The notes below the pieces were generated by a model that was not told the origin of the DNA, did not search any database, and saw only the letters and a list, made by a program, of their open reading frames with translations. The position numbers and the translations under genes were made by a program. A stretch of 64,000 nucleotides of DNA from Curtobacterium sp. 9128. GTDB taxonomy: Bacteria; Actinomycetota; Actinomycetes; Actinomycetales; Microbacteriaceae. Positions within the stretch are counted from its first letter, which is position 1. Every line of letters begins with the position of its first letter. The stretch lies in NCBI RefSeq assembly GCF_900086645.1, contig NZ_LT576451.1, positions 248,001 through 312,000 of the forward strand, given 5' to 3'. This document shows positions 17,501-25,503 of this stretch, piece by piece.

Positions 17501-20045
17501 TCGGAGCCGGACCGCAGGCTCCGTCGTCCGAGATCGCCGCGACGGCAGCACACTCGACGCCGGCCGGGAGCGCGTCCCACACGGTGACGTCGCCGATGGC
17601 CGCGCTGGTGCCCGTCGCGGGCTCGTTGCCGACGGTCAGGCGGTAGTGCAGCGTCGCGCCCTCGGTCGTCGTCGACGGGTTCGTGACCGCACCGCTGGCG
17701 TCGACGATGTCCTTCGCGAGGGTCGCGGTGGGCGTCCCGGCCACGGCGTAGCCGACCGAGGTGCGGAGACTCGTCACGGCGCCGGCGGTGTTCTGCTGGG
17801 CGACCTTCATGAGGTTGTCGGCGAGGTCGACCTTCGTCGCGCTCGAGCCCTGCGAGGTGATGCGCGCGGCGACGTAGAGCACGACCCGTGCACCGTCGGT
17901 GTCACCGTCCACGTACGTGCCGCTCGCGCCGGAGACCGTGTGCCCGATCGCGAACGCGCCCATCGTCGACGACGAGGACTTCAGGGCGACGTCCGACTCC
18001 GGGACCGTGCTCTCCGTCCCGTAGGACCAGTCGGTGTCCTCGGCCCAGCTGCTGCCGGCCGTGGTGTGCACGGGGAGCATGTCGGTGATCGTCGCGTTGC
18101 GGCTCTGCACGCCGGCCGGGAAGTCCACCTGCAGCTTGAAGCAGACCAGGTCCCCGAGCTGGAAGGCGTCGCTCGGGGTGGCAGTCACATAGGAGCCGGG
18201 CCGGCCGTCGGCGGTGCAGTCGGCGGAGCTCGTCACGCCGTCGCTCGCGCTCCGCGGCAGGACGGACTTCGAGATCACCGGCGCCTTCGACGTGATGGAC
18301 GCACGGGAGTCGTCGACCACCTTCGTGTCGCCGCTGTCGCCGTGGACACCGGTGGAGGTGCCCGTCATCGCGACCGTGTTGTCGAACGAGTCACCGGCGG
18401 ACGTCGGCCCGCCGGAGCCCGTGACCGAGTAGGTGGTCCGCATGAGCGCCTGGTAGCGGACGGTCGTCACGCCGTCTGCCGCCATGTCCGCGATGTGGAA
18501 CGAGATCGTGAACTTCCCCGTGGCCGAGTCGTACGCGACACGGTCGACGGTGGCGTTCGTCATCTGCTGGTTCAGCGACGCGTTCATCGAGAGCGTGCAG
18601 TCCGCGGGGAAGGTCCCCGTGGTGGGCGTACCAGTCGGGAACGCGGGGCAGAGTCCGTCGCCGAGCGTGTCGGTGAACGTGATGCCCGCCGACGACTCGT
18701 ACTCGCTCGCCCGCACGTCCAGCGAGTAGGTCGCGAACTTGCCGGCCGCGAAGGAGCCATCGGCCGGCGTGGTGACCGACTTCGCCACGGCGAGGTCCAT
18801 CGCCTCGACGGTGAGTGCGGCGCTCGCGGACTGTGCCGAGGTCGCCGTCCCGCCGACCTTGCCCGTGTAGGTCCCGGCGGCGACGACGGTGTTCTCCTGC
18901 CCGCGGCCGTTCGACGTGGTGTCTGCGGTGTCCTGACGGGTCGAGGGGCCGTTGTTGTTGTCGAGGTTCGCCTCGTCGTGCAGGTCGGTGGCGGCCGGTG
19001 CCGACACGGCCCCGGCGGGCTTGCCCGTGCCCTGCCCGCTGAACGACATGGTGTTCTCGAACAGCGGCACGGCGGCGAGGTACTTGATGGTGACGGGGGT
19101 GTTCGTCAGCGTCGGGATCGACCAGACGACCTTCGTGAAGACCTTGCCGTTCTGTCCCGCGACGTCGTCCACCGTGGTCACGCTCTGCGGCGTCAGGCAG
19201 GCGCTCTGGTCCCACTCGCCCGTGGCGCCGGCCGCCGTGGCGGACTGCAGCGACGGCGCACCCTCGTACTCGGGCCCCGAGGTCGTGTTGTCGATCGTGC
19301 CGCAGCCGAGGAACTCCAGCCCCGCCGGCAGGAGGTCCGTCACCGTGACGTCCGTGCTCGGAGCCGTCGCGGTGTTCTGCACGGTGAGCGTGTACACCGT
19401 CGGGTGGTCGTGGACGCCGCGGACGAGCTCGTTCTCGGGGCTGCCCTCCGCCTTCGTGATGCGGATCGCGGAGATCGACGTCGGGTTCGAGGTCGCCGTC
19501 GCCGAGTTCGACGTGTTCGTCGCCGGAGCCCCGGTGGCGTCGAACGTCGGGATGTTGCGTGCGTCGCTGTTGACGGCGATCTGCGCCGTGCCGGTGAACG
19601 ACGTGCCCACCGGGAAGACCGTGTCGGACGCGGTGACCTGGAACGCGATCGACTTCTGGTCGCCCGAGACCAGGTCGGACACGTTCGAGAAGACGAGGAG
19701 CGTTCCGCCGTCGGCGAGGGTCGTCGTGCTCGGATCCGGGAGCGCCGTGCCGTCCGCCGTCGCCTTGCCCGCGACGTAGGTCACGCCGGCCGGCAGCGTG
19801 TACGAGTACCCGAGGTTGTAGAGGTCCGTCCCCCCGGAGGCGTCGGCGGTGTTCTTCGCCGTGAGCGTCACCGTCGCCGGCGCCCCGCTCAGGACCGAGT
19901 CGTCGGCCTTCGCGGTCACGGTGACCGTCGAGGCCGCCGATGCGGGCTGCGCGATCGCGAACACCGCGAGGAGCCCGGTCACCAGGGCGATCACCACCGC
20001 CATCGCCACGGATCGGGGGCGTGCGGGCAGGAGGGACAGTCGCAT
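11526..20045 (-). CDS. giant sortase-anchored DUF11-repeat surface protein
   Basis: This 2839-residue protein is exported and probably linked to the cell wall. Residues 1-37 form a signal peptide (hydrophobic run then AQPASAA). The body consists of about 17 DUF11-type (TIGR01451-like) beta modules, each marked by a phrase such as VTDTLPxG or ITDxLPxG. The C-terminus has LAFTG near residue 2804, a hydrophobic segment and RRRR, the layout of a sortase substrate. No sortase is in the window. It probably acts in surface structure or adhesion, but no ligand can be named. Codon use is GC-rich like its neighbours. The gene stands alone between two terminators. Confidence 0.9.
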   Translation of the reverse strand: MRLSLLPARPRSVAMAVVIALVTGLLAVFAIAQPASAASTVTVTAKADDSVLSGAPATVTLTAKNTADASGGTDLYNLGYSYTLPAGVTYVAGKATADGTALPDPSTTTLADGGTLLVFSNVSDLVSGDQKSIAFQVTASDTVFPVGTSFTGTAQIAVNSDARNIPTFDATGAPATNTSNSATATSNPTSISAIRITKAEGSPENELVRGVHDHPTVYTLTVQNTATAPSTDVTVTDLLPAGLEFLGCGTIDNTTSGPEYEGAPSLQSATAAGATGEWDQSACLTPQSVTTVDDVAGQNGKVFTKVVWSIPTLTNTPVTIKYLAAVPLFENTMSFSGQGTGKPAGAVSAPAATDLHDEANLDNNNGPSTRQDTADTTSNGRGQENTVVAAGTYTGKVGGTATSAQSASAALTVEAMDLAVAKSVTTPADGSFAAGKFATYSLDVRASEYESSAGITFTDTLGDGLCPAFPTGTPTTGTFPADCTLSMNASLNQQMTNATVDRVAYDSATGKFTISFHIADMAADGVTTVRYQALMRTTYSVTGSGGPTSAGDSFDNTVAMTGTSTGVHGDSGDTKVVDDSRASITSKAPVISKSVLPRSASDGVTSSADCTADGRPGSYVTATPSDAFQLGDLVCFKLQVDFPAGVQSRNATITDMLPVHTTAGSSWAEDTDWSYGTESTVPESDVALKSSSSTMGAFAIGHTVSGASGTYVDGDTDGARVVLYVAARITSQGSSATKVDLADNLMKVAQQNTAGAVTSLRTSVGYAVAGTPTATLAKDIVDASGAVTNPSTTTEGATLHYRLTVGNEPATGTSAAIGDVTVWDALPAGVECAAVAAISDDGACGPAPTGAASQYASSRYLRWTISSIDAAATKALTYDLTVPTPGYVGTAYANTASVTSFTTTTNADTTTTWIPEKTAGSTFTATPAAGQGTAPNADASRAVSIPAVAVEKRGGAVADSTTNLSGDTAAPGQGVTYTYSATVPAHTSVGNGALSDPLPPDVSTTSASSWTLTFPDGGTITVPASAQSTDVDGTYAGQTYTLTGTGNALGAGAVVFPETFDNAEDSNAIFSVTASGLVVTKGVGKYDASGTAPGTVTNTATFSSKPADGTPSTSTAARTIAVQPPQVGITKTNNLGGRTVAGRDTVTWTLTAKNTASTADARSTVIADCFPDDLTLTSSSRAESTPTSAQRSALGSCPTGTTLHTWSVGTLAAAGGSATITVTATVGTAAPAGRQYVNTARVLASSLDTDYATANTSFVQVATTTNTVTVSGPSIAKTLTAPTWNATTGAGTGTATTNPANKNALPIRAGDTATYRITATVPANVAMYDGRITDTLPKGMTAVGTPIATASDSSVTVTPSVASGTVTVRISDIASGLGAPLTITVDVRVRVGAGQSSGTAYSNTAKLAYDRTAKGAEPTDASTTSNQANATAVTPSLAIAKSATVAGQTTTTAKAEPGQDITYAVTVSSSGSPAYGTSVTDCVPDGIVVDPARISGGGMLSTDAKCGGGVITWPSTTFGTGSRTTYTYHAVLAEDAELTGNALVNTASTGTYTSLSDGDGGSYGPTTASASVTPSFPSVAVAKSNDTAGGLSYIGVPSDFTVTFTNTGSAATSVAARDVLPDGWTYDAGSSTTARNGGASTAAPDPSVAGTTLTWADLGALGTNETLTLHYRATPTTAAATAAGTATKHTNHVTATITDASGGTGYDGGAGSFTTYPKQQDGTKGTDATATASIAAADLSIAKKATTADVVAGATTAKAWTIVVTNTGGDAAHGTTVVDTVAGLPDGATLRFSGSGWTCTTTGTDEQTCVNGAVVASGSAFPELDVALTLPADAPLTAIRNSATIHQGTGQTFDPNDANDSDSASTTPVAIADLAITKTAAADRFTAGGTATWTLSVQNVRDPAEQSVSDARGTVTVTDTLPSTVRLEQATVADDSGWTCDTDGNTLTCTRDGLANGTTAPPITVTATVQPDTTASQTIANTARVAVDPSTTDPKASNDVSNTSTPVDDTTSLTIAKAFSSDRLVAGEPADWTITVRNTGTADARKVVVTDALESGTSLQGGSQTDGDWTCTSDDTVSCVLDGTLRAGTTSSFTITVTTPADLSGTLANTAVVRSDNAATQTASTSSAATQTVGLRVTKTADVQSVDAGEDVTYTIQVANPDGPSDLPAGDATTPSVRVQDTLPVGVEYVGLTDGTAAHWTVESNVDGVLTLVSTDGIAAGATDPDTIGVVVHVPASFRGSSIVNTATAAPVTAKGETAHDDATVDVTTSADLSITKTRTSAATADAGTDVTYDVTVTNAGPSDAQRVTWTDTVPAGMTVTAVTTDDDAWEQGVDPTTWSTGTLASGASATFHVTAAIASGTPAGTLRNTATVSSGTDDPDPSDDTAGADVDVTTHAALTLSKTPVDRTGSTDRSKTTTAGGQQVWYLQVRNEGPSDEQPDTVVTDQLPEGMRFVAAESDGAVWTCDGTTDTTVVTCTLGSTVVAGTDAPGLWLTTAIASGYTAGAIENRAAITAQGTPEPIGTNGGTAVAPLPVAAVANVQISIGHSGKAVIGKDLPETVQVRNAGLSDAAAVTATYTLPKGLTYVSTEADPAWTVTGVVTNADGSTTVSFALSGTLPAGTLAPAITVHQTPTAAAYPGVTPTATVATTTTETTLADNDADDELAVQPLSSLSVTKTHTAELVRGSTVGYTITVRNAGPTEDPGPVVVTDPLPTGLSFVSVDDRAVTCTTGSTVSCTLDEPLASGDRIAIQLTVRVAADAPDRITNVATVRSATTQVTGAVATDPLRASDPAPVRADPQPGALAFTGAAGLGLGGALALLALTVGLLLLLIRRRRDAR

Positions 20046-20248
20046 CGGAGAGTGCTCCCGAGTCGTCGTCGGATGACGCGAGGCACAGCAGACCGCGCCG
20101 TCGACCGGGCAGGGCCGAGCAGCGTGAAGGGGGTGTTCGGGTCACCGCGGCACCCAGGGCGGTCCCGCGACTCCACGGTATCGAGCATGCAGACGGACCG
20201 ATGCACCCAGATCGGGGTACACCGTTGTCCGCCGTCCGAGGGACGCGA

Positions 20249-20278
20249 ACACCCGCCCGGCGAGAGCCGGACGGGTGT
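20249..20278 (-). terminator. terminator after the MT0933-like gene
   Basis: A 13-bp stem (20249-20261 with 20266-20278) with one G-U pair and a 4-nt loop lies 24 nt past the stop at 20303. It separates this small gene from the giant surface-protein gene. Between it and 20046 I see no gene or confident promoter. Confidence 0.7.
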
Positions 20279-20302
20279 GGGGTCGCAGGAGTCGGCGCGG
20301 GG

Positions 20303-20554
20303 CTACTCGTTGCCGACGTGCTTGTCGACGTTCGCGGCGGCGTCGTCGATCTTGTCGTCGAACTTCCCGCCGGTGACCTTCTTCAGGCCGTCCGCGAGCC
20401 CGTGGATGATCTTGTCCGAGACCTCTTCCACCTTCTCGCTCCTGACGGCCTCCTCGATCTTGTCCTTGTTCTCGTCGACGAAGGCCTTCGCCTTGTCGGT
20501 GACCTCCTGCGCCCTCGCGGAGACGTTCTTCTGGATGTCGTCGAAGCCGGCCAT
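20303..20554 (-). CDS. small MT0933-antitoxin-like protein
   Basis: The 83-residue acidic/basic helical protein begins MAGFDDIQKNVSARAQEV and ends with GGKFDDKIDDAAANVDKHVGNE. The GGKFxDKID phrase and the repeated short amphipathic helices resemble the MT0933-like antitoxin family (PF14013) and, more loosely, stress-linked proteins such as CsbD. No partner toxin is adjacent, so antitoxin function is unproven and a general stress role is as likely. The ATG follows a GGAGG site. A perfect 9-bp inverted repeat (20579-20587 with 20589-20597) lies 25 nt upstream. Confidence 0.6.
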   Translation of the reverse strand: MAGFDDIQKNVSARAQEVTDKAKAFVDENKDKIEEAVRSEKVEEVSDKIIHGLADGLKKVTGGKFDDKIDDAAANVDKHVGNE

Positions 20555-20679
20555 GGTGCCTCCCTGTCGGCCGGGGTCCCGGCCATCCGATGGCCGGGTG
20601 GTCCGGCCGCTTGCGAGACATGTTGCCCGACCGTGCGCGATCTGTCCGCAGCACGCAGCACCGTCCCGGCAACGACGAA

Positions 20680-20711
20680 AGCGGGGCCGGACCCGAAGGT
20701 CCGACCCCGCT
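20680..20711 (-). terminator. tuf / str operon terminator
   Basis: A 14-bp stem with one wobble and a UUCG loop on the minus strand (20680-20693 with 20698-20711) lies 18 nt past the tuf stop. It is followed by a T-rich stretch (TTTCGTCGTT). This is a classical intrinsic terminator ending the str operon. Confidence 0.88.
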
Positions 20712-20728
20712 GACGCAAGGAACGAGCG

Positions 20729-21916
20729 TTACTTGATGATCTTCTCGACCGTGCCGGCGCCGACCGTACGACCACCCTCACGGATGGCGAACCGGAGGCC
20801 CTCTTCCATGGCGATCGGCTGGATCAGCTCGACCGTCATCGCGACGGTGTCGCCGGGCATGACCATCTCGGTGCCCTCGGGCAGCGTGATGACGCCGGTG
20901 ACGTCCGTGGTGCGGAAGTAGAACTGCGGACGGTAGTTCGCGTAGAACGGGTTGTGACGACCGCCCTCTTCCTTGTTCAGGATGTACGCGTTCGCGGTGA
21001 ACTCGGTGTGCGGCGTGACCGAACCCGGCTTCACGACGACCTGGCCGCGCTCCACGTCCTCACGCTTGAGGCCACGGATGAGCAGACCGGTGTTGTCACC
21101 GGCGACTGCCTTGTCGAGCAGCTTGCGGAACATCTCGATGCCCGTGACCGTGGTCTTCTGGGTCGGCTTGATGCCGACGATCTCGACCTCGGAGTTGAGG
21201 TCCAGCTCGCCGCGCTCGACGCGACCGGTGACGACGGTGCCACGACCGGTGATCGTGAAGACGTCCTCGATCGGCATGAGGAAGGGCTGGTCGGTGGCGC
21301 GCACCGGGTCCGGCACGTGCTCGTCGACCTGGGCCATGAGGTCCTGGACGGACTTGACCCACTTCTCGTCGCCCTCGAGCGCCTTGAGCGCCGAGACCTG
21401 CACGACGGGTGCGTCCTCGTCGAACTCCTGCGAGCCGAGGAGCTCACGGACCTCGAGCTCGACGAGCTCCAGGATCTCCTCGTCGTCGACCATGTCGGAC
21501 TTGTTCAGCGCGACGACGATGTACGGCACGCCGACCTGGCGAGCGAGCAGCACGTGCTCACGCGTCTGGGGCATGGGACCGTCGGTGGCGGCGACCACGA
21601 GGATCGCGCCGTCCATCTGGGCCGCACCGGTGATCATGTTCTTCACGTAGTCGGCGTGACCAGGAGCGTCGACGTGCGCGTAGTGGCGCTTGTCGGTCTG
21701 GTACTCGACGTGCGAGATGTTGATCGTGATGCCGCGCTGGCGCTCTTCGGGAGCGTTGTCGATCTGAGCGAAGTCACGGGCCTCGTTGAGGTCCGGGTAC
21801 TGGTCGTGCAGAACCTTGGTGATCGCCGCCGTGAGCGTGGTCTTGCCGTGGTCGACGTGACCGATGGTTCCGATGTTGACGTGCGGCTTGGTGCGCTCGA
21901 ACTTGGCCTTGGCCAC
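20729..21916 (-). CDS. tuf: elongation factor Tu
   Basis: EF-Tu delivers aminoacyl-tRNA to the ribosome with GTP hydrolysis. The 395-residue product contains G1 GHVDHGKTT, the [13 protein letters not shown]3 region and NKSD (G4). Domains 2 and 3 follow, ending in [20 protein letters not shown]. The start is GTG at 21916, six bases after an AGGAGGA site. Residues linked to elfamycin resistance (the Gln of ARQVG and the Ala of FAIREGG) are the sensitive forms. It is the last gene of the str operon but not next to rpsJ, unlike the usual arrangement. Confidence 0.98.
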   Translation of the reverse strand: MAKAKFERTKPHVNIGTIGHVDHGKTTLTAAITKVLHDQYPDLNEARDFAQIDNAPEERQRGITINISHVEYQTDKRHYAHVDAPGHADYVKNMITGAAQMDGAILVVAATDGPMPQTREHVLLARQVGVPYIVVALNKSDMVDDEEILELVELEVRELLGSQEFDEDAPVVQVSALKALEGDEKWVKSVQDLMAQVDEHVPDPVRATDQPFLMPIEDVFTITGRGTVVTGRVERGELDLNSEVEIVGIKPTQKTTVTGIEMFRKLLDKAVAGDNTGLLIRGLKREDVERGQVVVKPGSVTPHTEFTANAYILNKEEGGRHNPFYANYRPQFYFRTTDVTGVITLPEGTEMVMPGDTVAMTVELIQPIAMEEGLRFAIREGGRTVGAGTVEKIIK

Positions 21917-22018
21917 TGTGGGTCCTCCTCAGGACTCGGATGCGAGACCCCCGGGAGCACCCCTGTCAGGGATGCCGAACCGTTGGCACGCGGTGTGTGT
22001 GTCTTTACTTTACTTGGT

Positions 22019-22049
22019 GGCGAGGGGCCCGTCGCCGGGCGCCCCCGCC
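22019..22049 (-). other. GC-rich hairpin in the fusA-tuf gap
   Basis: An imperfect GC-rich stem (22019-22030 with about 22037-22049) lies 26 nt past the fusA stop. It is followed on the minus strand by an A/T-rich run with TAAAGT-like sequence. It could be a partial terminator or attenuator, and tuf may have its own promoter in this 158-bp gap, but I could not define one. Confidence 0.4.
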
Positions 22050-22074
22050 TGTGGAGAGCACGCTCGGAAGAGCG

Positions 22075-24192
22075 TCACTCCCCCTTGGACTTCGCGACGA
22101 TCTCCTCGGCGACGTTGGACGGGACCTGGTTGTAGGTCTCGAACGTCATCGAGTAGACGGCACGACCGGAGGTCTTCGAACGAAGGTCCCCGACGTAGCC
22201 GAACATCTCGGACAGCGGCACGCTCGCGCGGACCACCTTGACGCCGGAAGCGTCCTCCATCGCGGCGATGTTGCCACGACGCGAGCTCAGGTCACCGATG
22301 ACGTCGCCCATGTACTCCTCGGGCGTACGGACCTCGACGGCCATGATCGGCTCGAGGATGACCGGACCGGCCTTGCGAGCCGCTTCCTTGTAGGCCATCG
22401 AGCCGGCGATCTTGAACGCCATCTCGGACGAGTCGACGTCGTGCGCCTGGCCGTCCTTGAGGATGGCCTTCACACCGACGGTCGGGTACCCGGCGAGGAT
22501 ACCGACCTGCATGGCGTCCTGGATACCGGCGTCGACCGACGGGATGTACTCACGAGGCACGCGACCACCGGTGACGGCGTTCTCGAACTCGTAGACCTTC
22601 TCCGCCGTGACCTCCATCGGCTCGAGCGCGATCTGCACCTTCGCGAACTGACCGGAACCACCGGTCTGCTTCTTGTGGGTGTAGTCGTAGCGCTCGACGG
22701 TCTTGGTGAGGGTCTCGCGGTAGGCCACCTGGGGCTTGCCGACGTTCGCCTCGACCTTGAACTCGCGCTTCATGCGGTCGACCAGGATGTCGAGGTGGAG
22801 CTCGCCCATGCCCTTGATCGTCGTCTGACCGGTCTCGGCGTTGAGCTCGACGCGGAACGTCGGGTCCTCTTCGGCGAGCTTCTGGATGGCCGTGGAGAGC
22901 TTCTCCTGGTCAGCCTTGGTCTTCGGCTCGATCGCCACCTCGATGACGGGCTCCGGGAAGGTCATCGACTCGAGGACGACCTGGTCCTGCGGGTCGCACA
23001 GGGTGTCACCGGTGGTGGTGTCCTTCAGGCCGATGACCGCGTAGATGTGACCGGCGGTGACCGCGTCGACCGGGTTCTCCTTGTTGGAGTGCATCTGGAA
23101 GATCTTGCCGATGCGCTCCTTCTTGCCCTTGGTCGAGTTGATGACCTGTGCACCGGACTCGATGTGGCCGGAGTACACGCGGACGTAGGTGAGGCGACCG
23201 AAGAACGGGTGCACCGCGACCTTGAACGCGAGCGCCGAGAAGGGCTCGGAGGCATCCGGCTTGCGGATGATCTCCTTCTCCTCGTCCTTGACGTCGTGGC
23301 CGATCATCGGCGGGACGTCGAGCGGCGACGGCAGGTAGTCGATGACCGCGTCGAGCATCGGCTGGACGCCACGGTTCTTGAACGCAGAACCGCAGAGCAC
23401 CGGGTAGAGCTCGCTGTTGACGGTGAGCTTGCGGATCGCAGCCTTGATCTCGGCCACCGAGAAGTCGGTGTCGCCCTCGAGGTAGCGCTCCATGAGCTCG
23501 TCGTCCGCCTCGGCCACGCGCTCGATGAGCTTCTCGCGGTACTCGGCGGCGCGGTCGGCCAGGTCGGCCGGGATCTCTTCGATCTCGTACTTGGCGCCCA
23601 TCTGGACGTCACCCTTGGCGTCGCCGCGCCAGGTGAGGGCACGCATCTCGACCAGGTCGACGACGCCCTCGAAGGAGGACTCCGCACCGATCGGGAGCTG
23701 CAGCACGAGGGGCTCGGCGCCGAGGCGCTTCACGATCGTGTCGACGGTGAAGTAGAAGTCCGCACCGAGCTTGTCCATCTTGTTGACGAAGCAGATGCGC
23801 GGGACGTTGTACTTGTCCGCCTGACGCCACACGGTCTCGGACTGGGGCTCGACGCCCTCCTTGCCGTCGAAGACGGCGACAGCACCGTCGAGGACGCGGA
23901 GCGAGCGCTCCACCTCGACCGTGAAGTCCACGTGACCGGGGGTGTCGATGATGTTGATCTGGTTGTTGTCCCAGAAGCAGGTCGTCGCGGCTGACGTGAT
24001 CGTGATGCCGCGTTCCTGTTCCTGCGCCATCCAGTCCATCGTGGCGGCGCCGTCGTGGACCTCACCGATCTTGTGCGTGATGCCCGTGTAGAACAGGATG
24101 CGCTCGGTGGTCGTGGTCTTGCCGGCGTCGATGTGCGCCATGATGCCGATGTTGCGGACCTTGTTCAGGTCGGTGAGCACGTCCTGTGCCAC
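22075..24192 (-). CDS. fusA: elongation factor G
   Basis: EF-G drives ribosomal translocation with GTP hydrolysis. The 705-residue product has [15 protein letters not shown] (G1), [21 protein letters not shown] (G3) and NKMDK (G4). Domains II to V follow, including [14 protein letters not shown] [13 protein letters not shown] and the C-terminal [21 protein letters not shown]. The start codon is GTG at 24192. It lies between rpsG and tuf; a 10-bp-stem hairpin sits in the 97-bp gap upstream. Length and motifs are normal. Confidence 0.98.
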   Translation of the reverse strand: MAQDVLTDLNKVRNIGIMAHIDAGKTTTTERILFYTGITHKIGEVHDGAATMDWMAQEQERGITITSAATTCFWDNNQINIIDTPGHVDFTVEVERSLRVLDGAVAVFDGKEGVEPQSETVWRQADKYNVPRICFVNKMDKLGADFYFTVDTIVKRLGAEPLVLQLPIGAESSFEGVVDLVEMRALTWRGDAKGDVQMGAKYEIEEIPADLADRAAEYREKLIERVAEADDELMERYLEGDTDFSVAEIKAAIRKLTVNSELYPVLCGSAFKNRGVQPMLDAVIDYLPSPLDVPPMIGHDVKDEEKEIIRKPDASEPFSALAFKVAVHPFFGRLTYVRVYSGHIESGAQVINSTKGKKERIGKIFQMHSNKENPVDAVTAGHIYAVIGLKDTTTGDTLCDPQDQVVLESMTFPEPVIEVAIEPKTKADQEKLSTAIQKLAEEDPTFRVELNAETGQTTIKGMGELHLDILVDRMKREFKVEANVGKPQVAYRETLTKTVERYDYTHKKQTGGSGQFAKVQIALEPMEVTAEKVYEFENAVTGGRVPREYIPSVDAGIQDAMQVGILAGYPTVGVKAILKDGQAHDVDSSEMAFKIAGSMAYKEAARKAGPVILEPIMAVEVRTPEEYMGDVIGDLSSRRGNIAAMEDASGVKVVRASVPLSEMFGYVGDLRSKTSGRAVYSMTFETYNQVPSNVAEEIVAKSKGE

Positions 24193-24231
24193 AGGGTTCC
24201 TCCGGAAGAGTTGTAGGAGATGGTGGTCGGC

Positions 24232-24264
24232 CGGGCGCCGTGGGTCTTGCCCTGACGGCGCCCG
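24232..24264 (-). other. hairpin between rpsG and fusA
   Basis: A perfect 10-bp stem (24232-24241 with 24255-24264) with a 13-nt loop lies 25 nt past the rpsG stop. No T-tract follows. It could attenuate transcription into fusA or mark an RNA-processing site. Confidence 0.55.
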
Positions 24265-24289
24265 AACCGATCAGCCAGGTACGCCGGGA

Positions 24290-24760
24290 TTACCAGCGGT
24301 AGTGCGCGAAGGCCTTGTTCGACTCGGCCATCTTGTGGGTGTCCTCGCGACGCTTGACAGCGGCGCCGAGACCGTTCGACGCGTCGAGGATCTCGTTCAT
24401 GAGACGCTCGGTCATCGTCTTCTCGCGGCGAGCCTTGGCGTACGAGGTCAGCCAGCGCAGGGCCAGCGTGTTCGCACGGTGCGGCTTGACCTCGACCGGG
24501 ACCTGGTAGGTCGAGCCACCGACGCGGCGGCTGCGGACCTCGAGGGTCGGACGGACGTTGTCGAGCGCCTTCTTCAGCGTGACGACGGCGTCCTGGCCGT
24601 TCTTCGACGAGACACCTTCGAGTGCGTCGTAGACGATGCGCTCGGCGAGGCCCTTCTTGCCGTCGAGGAGGATCTTGTTGACGAGCTGGCTGACGATCGG
24701 TGCGCCGTAGACGGGGTCTGCGACGACGGGACGCTTGGGGGCGGGACCCTTACGAGGCAT
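24290..24760 (-). CDS. rpsG: 30S ribosomal protein S7
   Basis: S7 nucleates assembly of the 30S head and contacts E-site tRNA. The 156-residue product begins [19 protein letters not shown]. It contains the [25 protein letters not shown] block and the C-terminal [20 protein letters not shown], all typical. It starts at ATG 24760, five bases after the rpsL stop. It is the second gene of the str operon. Confidence 0.98.
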   Translation of the reverse strand: MPRKGPAPKRPVVADPVYGAPIVSQLVNKILLDGKKGLAERIVYDALEGVSSKNGQDAVVTLKKALDNVRPTLEVRSRRVGGSTYQVPVEVKPHRANTLALRWLTSYAKARREKTMTERLMNEILDASNGLGAAVKRREDTHKMAESNKAFAHYRW

Positions 24761-24765
24761 CTAAC

Positions 24766-25134
24766 TCAACCCTTCTTCGCGCCGTAGCGGCTACGCGCCT
24801 GCTTACGGTTCTTGACGGCCTGGGTGTCCAGTGCGCCACGGATGATCTTGTAGCGGACACCCGGGAGGTCCTTCACACGACCGCCGCGGACGAGCACCAT
24901 CGAGTGCTCCTGCAGGTTGTGGCCCTCACCGGGGATGTAGGCCGTGACCTCGGTACCGTTCGAGAGCTTCACACGAGCGACCTTGCGCAGTGCCGAGTTC
25001 GGCTTCTTCGGGGTGGTGGTGTAGACGCGGGTGCACACACCACGCTGCTGGGGGTTCGCCTTGAGGGCCGGTGCCTTGGTCTTGACGACCTTGGGCGTAC
25101 GACCCTTGCGAACCAGCTGCTGAATAGTAGGCAA
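24766..25134 (-). CDS. rpsL: 30S ribosomal protein S12
   Basis: S12 controls decoding accuracy at the A site and is the streptomycin target. The 122-residue product reads [30 protein letters not shown] and [17 protein letters not shown]. The lysines whose change gives streptomycin resistance are intact, so this allele looks sensitive. The start must be TTG at 25134, because the invariant PTIQQL follows at once and an AGGAG site is five bases upstream with no ATG or GTG in range. It is the first gene of the str operon, served by the promoter at 25304-25332. Confidence 0.97.
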   Translation of the reverse strand: MPTIQQLVRKGRTPKVVKTKAPALKANPQQRGVCTRVYTTTPKKPNSALRKVARVKLSNGTEVTAYIPGEGHNLQEHSMVLVRGGRVKDLPGVRYKIIRGALDTQAVKNRKQARSRYGAKKG

Positions 25135-25303
25135 CTGTTCTCCTGGTTCTTCGCTCGTGTTCTCTGGCCGACGTGGTCCGTCGGCATCCTCGCCCACGCG
25201 AACGGCCGCCTGTCAGGCGGACGTGGTTTGGGGGCGGACTGTCCGGATCAGGTCGACGACCTGCCGAACTTTTCGGGCGCGCCCGAGGGCGCACACCCGG
25301 AAG

Positions 25304-25332
25304 AGCCTACCTGCGTACCCTCGCGAAATCAA
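25304..25332 (-). promoter_or_regulatory. str operon promoter
   Basis: On the minus strand TTGATT (25332-25327) and TAGGCT (25309-25304) are 17 nt apart. This predicts a start near 25297 and a leader of about 163 nt before rpsL. The leader holds a 14-bp self-complementary element (25273-25286). The rest of the 25135-25503 gap has no gene. Confidence 0.65.
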
Positions 25333-25455
25333 TCCGGGCGCGTCGTCCTGGAGGCCCGTGGAATCGGCCGTCGGCGAACGCACGTCCGCCGGCCGGTCGC
25401 GCCGGGCGCGGGGCGCGCCCTGGAGCCCGCCACGCGCTCCGGCGTGCTGCCGTCG

Positions 25456-25476
25456 GGGAGGCGGGTCGGGCCTCCC
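25456..25476 (-). terminator. hairpin after the gene ending at 25504
   Basis: A perfect 7-bp GC stem (25456-25462 with 25470-25476) lies 27 nt past the stop codon. It is a modest terminator candidate that would shield the str promoter from upstream read-through. Confidence 0.5.
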
Positions 25477-25503
25477 GTCCGGGACGGAGCCGACCACCAG
25501 CGT

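Noticed and set aside
20303..20554. A toxin-antitoxin pair formed by the MT0933-like protein and the giant gene or tuf
   Set aside because: Neither neighbour is a toxin, and strong terminators separate all three.
11325..20921. A very long open frame on the plus strand opposite the giant surface gene
   Set aside because: Its translation is Arg/Gly-rich with no domain, and it mirrors the GC-biased codon positions of the real minus-strand gene. The minus-strand reading has a signal peptide, repeats and a sortase tail.
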